Shown: positions 60,213 through 64,000 of the stretch, one piece after another
Layout: the number at the start of each line of letters is the position of its first letter
How positions within the stretch are numbered: position 1 is the stretch's first letter
Assembly: GCA_934463115.1 (NCBI GenBank)
Contig: CAKSIN010000011.1
Location: forward strand, 12,865-76,864
Direction of reading: 5' to 3'
DNA length: 64,000 bases
Source of the DNA: an uncultured Clostridia bacterium
Lineage (GTDB): Bacteria > Bacillota > Clostridia > UMGS1810
The notes under the pieces: model-generated
Databases searched by the model: none
What the model was told of the DNA's origin: nothing
Seen by the model: the letters and a program-made list of their open reading frames with translations, nothing else
Position numbers and translations under genes: made by a program

Positions 60213-61775
60213 ATGAAGAAAAAAATAATCGGAATAATCACATTTTTATTGATAACGTTGCTTTTTTGCGTCGGCGCGGCTGCCGATTCAAAATACAGCG
60301 GATACATAGTACGGCTGAAAAAGGCGGCGGATTCGGTATCGCTTTTTACCGAAAACAATATAGACTCAAAGATTCAGAGTGATGACAACATATATGTAAT
60401 ATCGTCGGGCGAAAGGTTGTATTCTGTGGAAAGTATCAACGATATTTTAAAATATGTTGATTACAGCGAAATCGAACATATTGAGCCGGACTACACAATG
60501 GAGCTGTTTTATGAGCCTGACGATACATTCTATAAGCCTACATCAGAGCAAGACTACCAATGGGCACTCAGGACGATAAATGCGCCGTATTTCTGGAACA
60601 GCGGCTGCTACGGGCAGGGAGTTAAAGTGGCTGTGATAGACAACGGCGTTGCGAGTCACCCGGATCTTGATTCAAATGTTCTTGAGGGATACAACACAAT
60701 AAAAAATACTACTGTCGTAACTCCCGATCCGTACGACGCGGTGAAATATAAAGACTCGTCGCACGGCACATTTGTTTCGGGAATAATTGCCGCGGCGGCA
60801 AACAACGGCCGCGGAATTGCAGGACTTGCATACGGTGCGAAAATCGTTCCTTTCAAGAGCCTCGGAATGTCGGAAAGCGACCGCAAAACATCATTTATGT
60901 CATCAGCAATATACCGTGCGGTAAACTGCGGATGCAGGGTAATAAACATCAGTGCCGGCACGCCATACAGGAGCGAAGAACTTGAAAAGGCAATAAACTA
61001 TGCCCTTTCCAAAAATGTGATAGTGGTGGCGGCGAGCGGCAATGACTCGAACAACACAGTCAATTACCCGGCATCATTCGACGGTGTGATATCCGTTGCG
61101 TCAATCGGAGCCGACAGGAAAATTGCCGCGACATCAACTTATAACGAACATGTGTTTATTGCCGCCCCCGGTGAAAAAGTAGTCAGCACATATACCGATA
61201 CCGAATCGAAGTATGTTAAATGGAGCGGCACCAGCTTTGCCGCGCCGCATGTTTCCGCCGCGGCGGCAATGTGCCTTAATATCAATCCCGATATGACGGT
61301 GCAGCAGTTCCGCGAGCTGCTTATGCGCTCAACAGATGACGATGCCGAGTACGAGGGGCGCGACGACCACTACGGCTACGGAATACTGAACATGCAAAAG
61401 CTTCTTGACAACATGCTTGACGGCAAAGATTACAATTTATCGCCCGTATATTACGATCCGTCGGACAGCGATTCGTTTTCGATAGTGTACAACAATACCG
61501 ATTCGCCGATTGAGATGTACAGCTTTATGAAAAACCAAAGCGGCGAAAAGGTCTTTGAGCCGTTTTCCGCCGGAGCAAAAAATTCGGAAAATCCGGGCAG
61601 CAGCCGCCTGTATACCAAGTATGCCGACGGAGATGTTACACAAAATATCTGGGCGAAAAACCTGCGCCCGATACTGAAAAAAGAAAATGAATATATCAGC
61701 GAATACCTGCCCAGACCTGCCGATGTTTCGGACAGTCCGATATACGACAGCGGCGATTCGCTGGAAAATCAATAG
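60213..61775 (+). CDS. Secreted subtilisin-like serine protease (S8)
   Basis: The 520-residue protein has a signal peptide (~1-24), an I9-type propeptide (~28-100, SGYIVRLKKAADS to EPDYTMEL) and an S8 domain with catalytic D143 (VAVIDNGV), H184 (SSHGTFVSG), oxyanion N277 (ASGND) and S341 (WSGTSFAAPH). About 110 further residues form a C-terminal part with no known domain. It should be secreted and self-processing. The gene stands alone with its own promoter and terminator and need not belong to the polysaccharide system. Confidence 0.93.
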   Translation: MKKKIIGIITFLLITLLFCVGAAADSKYSGYIVRLKKAADSVSLFTENNIDSKIQSDDNIYVISSGERLYSVESINDILKYVDYSEIEHIEPDYTMELFYEPDDTFYKPTSEQDYQWALRTINAPYFWNSGCYGQGVKVAVIDNGVASHPDLDSNVLEGYNTIKNTTVVTPDPYDAVKYKDSSHGTFVSGIIAAAANNGRGIAGLAYGAKIVPFKSLGMSESDRKTSFMSSAIYRAVNCGCRVINISAGTPYRSEELEKAINYALSKNVIVVAASGNDSNNTVNYPASFDGVISVASIGADRKIAATSTYNEHVFIAAPGEKVVSTYTDTESKYVKWSGTSFAAPHVSAAAAMCLNINPDMTVQQFRELLMRSTDDDAEYEGRDDHYGYGILNMQKLLDNMLDGKDYNLSPVYYDPSDSDSFSIVYNNTDSPIEMYSFMKNQSGEKVFEPFSAGAKNSENPGSSRLYTKYADGDVTQNIWAKNLRPILKKENEYISEYLPRPADVSDSPIYDSGDSLENQ

Positions 61776-61777
61776 CA

Positions 61778-61858
61778 AAAAACTGCCGACGCTGCAGTGA
61801 ATACCCTCCGCATCACAGCGGGTTCCGATCTGTATTCACTGCCGTGCAGGCAGTTTTT
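61778..61858. terminator. Long bidirectional terminator hairpin
   Basis: AAAAACTGCC (61778-61787) pairs with GGCAGTTTTT (61849-61858), and inside it GCAGTGAATA (61794-61803) pairs with TATTCACTGC (61833-61842). A-run and T-run flank both ends, so it can stop both the protease transcript and the convergent DUF3048 transcript. Confidence 0.85.
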
Positions 61859-61901
61859 ATATTTATATTATACTCAAAAATATTTTTGTTTATTCAAAAA
61901 T

Positions 61902-62936
61902 TTACTGTGCGGATTCTGCCGATTCAATTCCGACATTGCAATCCGTCGGCACAATCTGGACATAGGTGTTGCCCGGGTTGAGCACAAGCGGAGTGCCGTC
62001 TTCGAGAGTGTACACCGTTTTTCCTTTCCGCGAATCTTTCTTCCAGTTTATATTCACGCATTTGCCGTCGGTAATATATTTTCCGCTGCCGCTGCCGATA
62101 TTATCGAGATTCTGGCGGCCTTTATTTTCGCCGTCGTTAAGCGGATAGTTGCGCACGGCATATATAATAATATTTTTTGCCGTCAGGCAATTTCCGGTTT
62201 GCGACATATGCTCCGAACCGTTTACATATCTTTTGTAATTTTTCTTTTCGGAATCGTAGGCATACGAAACACGGTAAAAGTTTGAATACGGGAGACTTAT
62301 CTTTTCGGCATTCTCCCCCGATTCGGGCGTGACATCGTTTTTGTGATATTCATCGTGAACGACATCCGTTGTGCCGCGGTATTTTTTCTTTTCCGTTCCG
62401 AGTTTATACAGTTTATCAACACCGGAATACAGATTATGCCATGTTTTGTCGTATGTGTTGTCGCGCCAGTAAACCGAGCCGTCGGAGCCGGTGATTCCGT
62501 TTATATTGTTAACCCCGAGCGACGATATATCGCGTGACGCCTGCGGACTCCACCCTGCGTGGCAGTAGATTGCGTCATGTTCAAGCGCATAATCGAGAAA
62601 ATAATGGCGCGACGAACGTATCGGTCCCACCTTTTCAAGGTTGTGTTCCTTAAACAGCGCCATAAAGCGTGTTGCGCCGCCCTCAACCGTTATTTCATAC
62701 ACCATGTATGCGCTCTCAAGCCCCATCTGCGGACGCGACGCGGCAACGTCATTGTCTATCATGACCGCAACAGGACGCGTGTCATCCTGCATCATGTCAT
62801 AGAAAACGTCGTTTTTCATTTCCGCGGTTTCTACTATGGGTTCCTTTTCCTTTTTCGGTGTTTCCGCCTTTTTCTTTCCGCATCCTCCGGCAAACAAAAG
62901 TGAGATTGCCGCAGCGCATGCAATAATTTTTTTCAT
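61902..62936 (-). CDS. DUF3048 (YerB-like) lipoprotein
   Basis: The 344-residue protein starts at ATG 62936, 8 bp after GGAGG; ATG 62942 is too close. The lipoprotein signal ends at C19 (LLFAGGC). The body has the YerB hallmarks RPVAVMIDNDVAASRPQMGL, MVYEITVEGGATRFMALF and GPIRSSRHYFLD. The family is common in Clostridia and Bacilli; YerB is linked to the cell envelope, with no proven activity. Its C-terminal strand domain (VYTLEDGTPLVLNPGNTYVQ) is standard. Confidence 0.9.
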   Translation of the reverse strand: MKKIIACAAAISLLFAGGCGKKKAETPKKEKEPIVETAEMKNDVFYDMMQDDTRPVAVMIDNDVAASRPQMGLESAYMVYEITVEGGATRFMALFKEHNLEKVGPIRSSRHYFLDYALEHDAIYCHAGWSPQASRDISSLGVNNINGITGSDGSVYWRDNTYDKTWHNLYSGVDKLYKLGTEKKKYRGTTDVVHDEYHKNDVTPESGENAEKISLPYSNFYRVSYAYDSEKKNYKRYVNGSEHMSQTGNCLTAKNIIIYAVRNYPLNDGENKGRQNLDNIGSGSGKYITDGKCVNINWKKDSRKGKTVYTLEDGTPLVLNPGNTYVQIVPTDCNVGIESAESAQ

Positions 62937-62965
62937 GAGCATATCCTCCGGTAAATTTAGTACTG

Positions 62966-62993
62966 CTTATATTTTAAAACAAAATTCGACCAA
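62966..62993 (-). promoter_or_regulatory. Candidate promoter of the DUF3048 gene
   Basis: On the minus strand TTGGTC and TATAAG are spaced 16 bp apart, 30 bp before the start codon. The rest of 62943-63142 holds no gene, only a GAAGAGTGAAGAGTGA-type short repeat. Confidence 0.4.
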
Positions 62994-63142
62994 ATGCAAT
63001 AGTAATTTGAAAATGTTTTGTTTTATTTTTGCACAAAAACGAGTTTGCACCTTACTTCATCACTTTTCACTGTTATCTATTACTTTCCAAAAAATCCGTA
63101 CATCCCTATTAAGGAATAGTGAAGAGTGAAGAGTGAAAAAGT

Positions 63143-63172
63143 AAAATCCGTACACTTTCGCGTACGGATTTT
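63143..63172 (-). terminator. Terminator of tRNA-Trp
   Basis: AAAATCCGTAC and GTACGGATTTT form an 11-bp stem with an 8-nt loop immediately after the CCA end of the tRNA, followed leftward by ACTTTTTC. Confidence 0.75.
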
Positions 63173-63248
63173 TGGCAGGGGCAGAAGGACTTGAACCCTC
63201 GGCACTTGGTTTTGGAGACCAATGCTCTACCAACTGAGCTATACCCCT
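63173..63248 (-). tRNA. tRNA-Trp (anticodon CCA)
   Basis: On the minus strand a complete cloverleaf is visible: acceptor AGGGGTA/TGCCCCT (one G-U), D arm with AGCTCAGTTGGTAGAGC, anticodon stem and loop GGTCTCCAAAACC with anticodon CCA, and T arm GAGGGTTCAAGTCCTTC. The 3' CCA is encoded. Length is 76 nt. It is not used by the prophage as an attachment site. Confidence 0.95.
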
Positions 63249-63315
63249 AACTCACGCGACTTAAACATTATACCGCAAAATTTGCTAAAAGTCAATAGTT
63301 TTAGGCAAAAAAACG

Positions 63316-63993
63316 TCACGTAATTTTAACAGGGACAAAATCACCGACAGTCAGGCTATCGGGCGAAACATTACAATCTACACAGCACACATTTACACCA
63401 TTTTTAAATGCCTTCTCCAAAGCGGCGGCAAACTCGGGATGAGTTTCACGGTTAGGTGAAAAGTATTTAACGTCCTTCATCTGAACAACAAAAAACACAT
63501 ATGCCTCAAATCCCTTGGAAATACAGGCAGAAAGCTCATTTAAATGCTTAACCCCGCGCAATGTAGGCGCATCGGGAAATTTAACCATGCCGTCATTTTC
63601 AAGGGTTACGCCTTTTACCTCCGCAAAAATTTTCCGCCCTTCTGCCTCAATATAAAAATCAAAACGCGAGTTTCCGTACTTTGCCTCGGGTTTAACATAC
63701 GTCACATTTTTAAAATAGCTTTCTATCCACTCTCCGAACACCTTATTCGGCGCCTGACTGTCAATATTTATAAGCCTTTCACCCTTGTACACCGCAATAA
63801 GGTCATATTTCGTCTTTCTGTTTGGGCTGTCACAGTACTGCACAAAAACGTCTGTTCCGGGCAAAAGCAGTTCTGCACATCTGCCTGTATTCTTGACATG
63901 GCATACGCAAATCTCGCCGTCAATTTCAATATTCGCAATAAATCTGTTCGGACGGGAAATAAAGCGCCCGGACTTTATATTATCATATACCAT
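63316..63993 (-). CDS. sfsA: SfsA-family protein
   Basis: The 225-residue protein begins SGRFISRPNRFIANIEIDG and contains VKNTGRCAELLLPGTDVFVQ, then RFDFYIE and EVKGVTL, and FPDAPTLRGVKHL, all signatures of SfsA (sugar fermentation stimulation protein). The fold joins an OB-like domain with a PD-(D/E)xK-nuclease-like domain (D in RFDF, E-x-K in AEVKGVT). Nucleic-acid binding is known; the in vivo role is unsettled. The gene is complete; its start is 7 bp from the window end, so the ribosome site is only partly visible. Confidence 0.93.
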   Translation of the reverse strand: MVYDNIKSGRFISRPNRFIANIEIDGEICVCHVKNTGRCAELLLPGTDVFVQYCDSPNRKTKYDLIAVYKGERLINIDSQAPNKVFGEWIESYFKNVTYVKPEAKYGNSRFDFYIEAEGRKIFAEVKGVTLENDGMVKFPDAPTLRGVKHLNELSACISKGFEAYVFFVVQMKDVKYFSPNRETHPEFAAALEKAFKNGVNVCCVDCNVSPDSLTVGDFVPVKIT

Positions 63994-64000
63994 ATTACAC

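Noticed and set aside
63173..63248. tRNA-Trp as a prophage attachment site
   Set aside because: The phage ends and target duplication are fixed at 3467-35084 in a protein gene, and no integrase-type recombinase is present.

Overview
The window reads as chromosomal DNA of an anaerobic, carbohydrate-degrading member of the Bacillota (Clostridia-like, possibly gut-associated). The reasons are strong AGGAGG ribosome sites, TTG and GTG starts, a YesM/YesN two-component system with its LplB/YtcP-type sugar transporter, S-layer-homology (SLH) wall-anchored proteins, a YerB-type DUF3048 lipoprotein, and firmicute-type phage genes. The exact taxon cannot be read from the sequence.

Host part: positions 59020 down to 35080, continuing at 3471 to 1, form one leftward block for a uronic-acid-containing polysaccharide. 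In order of transcription it holds an SMP-30 lactonase, an SDR oxidoreductase, mannonate dehydratase (uxuA), an SGNH esterase, a response regulator and sensor kinase (YesN/YesM type), two ABC permeases and a lipoprotein binding protein. These are followed by a secreted binding-module protein, two SLH proteins, a 1411-residue right-handed beta-helix protein, a second binding-module protein, a second beta-helix protein, and a glycoside-hydrolase-like protein cut by the window start. To the right lie an AraC-type regulator and a secreted subtilase (+ strand), then a DUF3048 lipoprotein, tRNA-Trp(CCA) and sfsA (- strand).

Prophage: the second beta-helix gene is split by a complete transposable prophage, 3472-35079 (31,608 bp). 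The 5-bp duplication CCGGT sits at both junctions, and both phage ends begin TGTAG. Removing the phage and one CCGGT restores an 885-codon frame exactly. Leftward genes are an ImmA-like protease with a transmembrane segment and an XRE repressor. Rightward come a repressor-controlled early operon (small zinc and repeat proteins, GNAT, LysM protein, MuA-like transposase, MuB-like ATPase, GemA, Mor), a middle operon (gp25-, gp26- and gp27-like, NusG paralogue), and a late operon of siphovirus type (TerL, portal, MuF-type protein with a probable toxin tail, scaffold, capsid, tail, tape measure, baseplate, holin, amidase). The phage combines Mu-like transposition with a long non-contractile tail; no sheath gene was seen.

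Most interesting proposal: the phage appears to switch on its late genes by antitermination. Mor has a plausible dyad-bearing promoter (14187-14224) driving the middle operon. The last gene of that operon is a NusG paralogue. It is followed by a 396-bp untranslated leader with a 12-bp hairpin without a U-run (16023-16056) and then a true intrinsic terminator (16245-16270) just before TerL. Two more intrinsic terminators lie inside the late operon (21117-21143 and 21451-21475). No Mu C-type activator was recognised.
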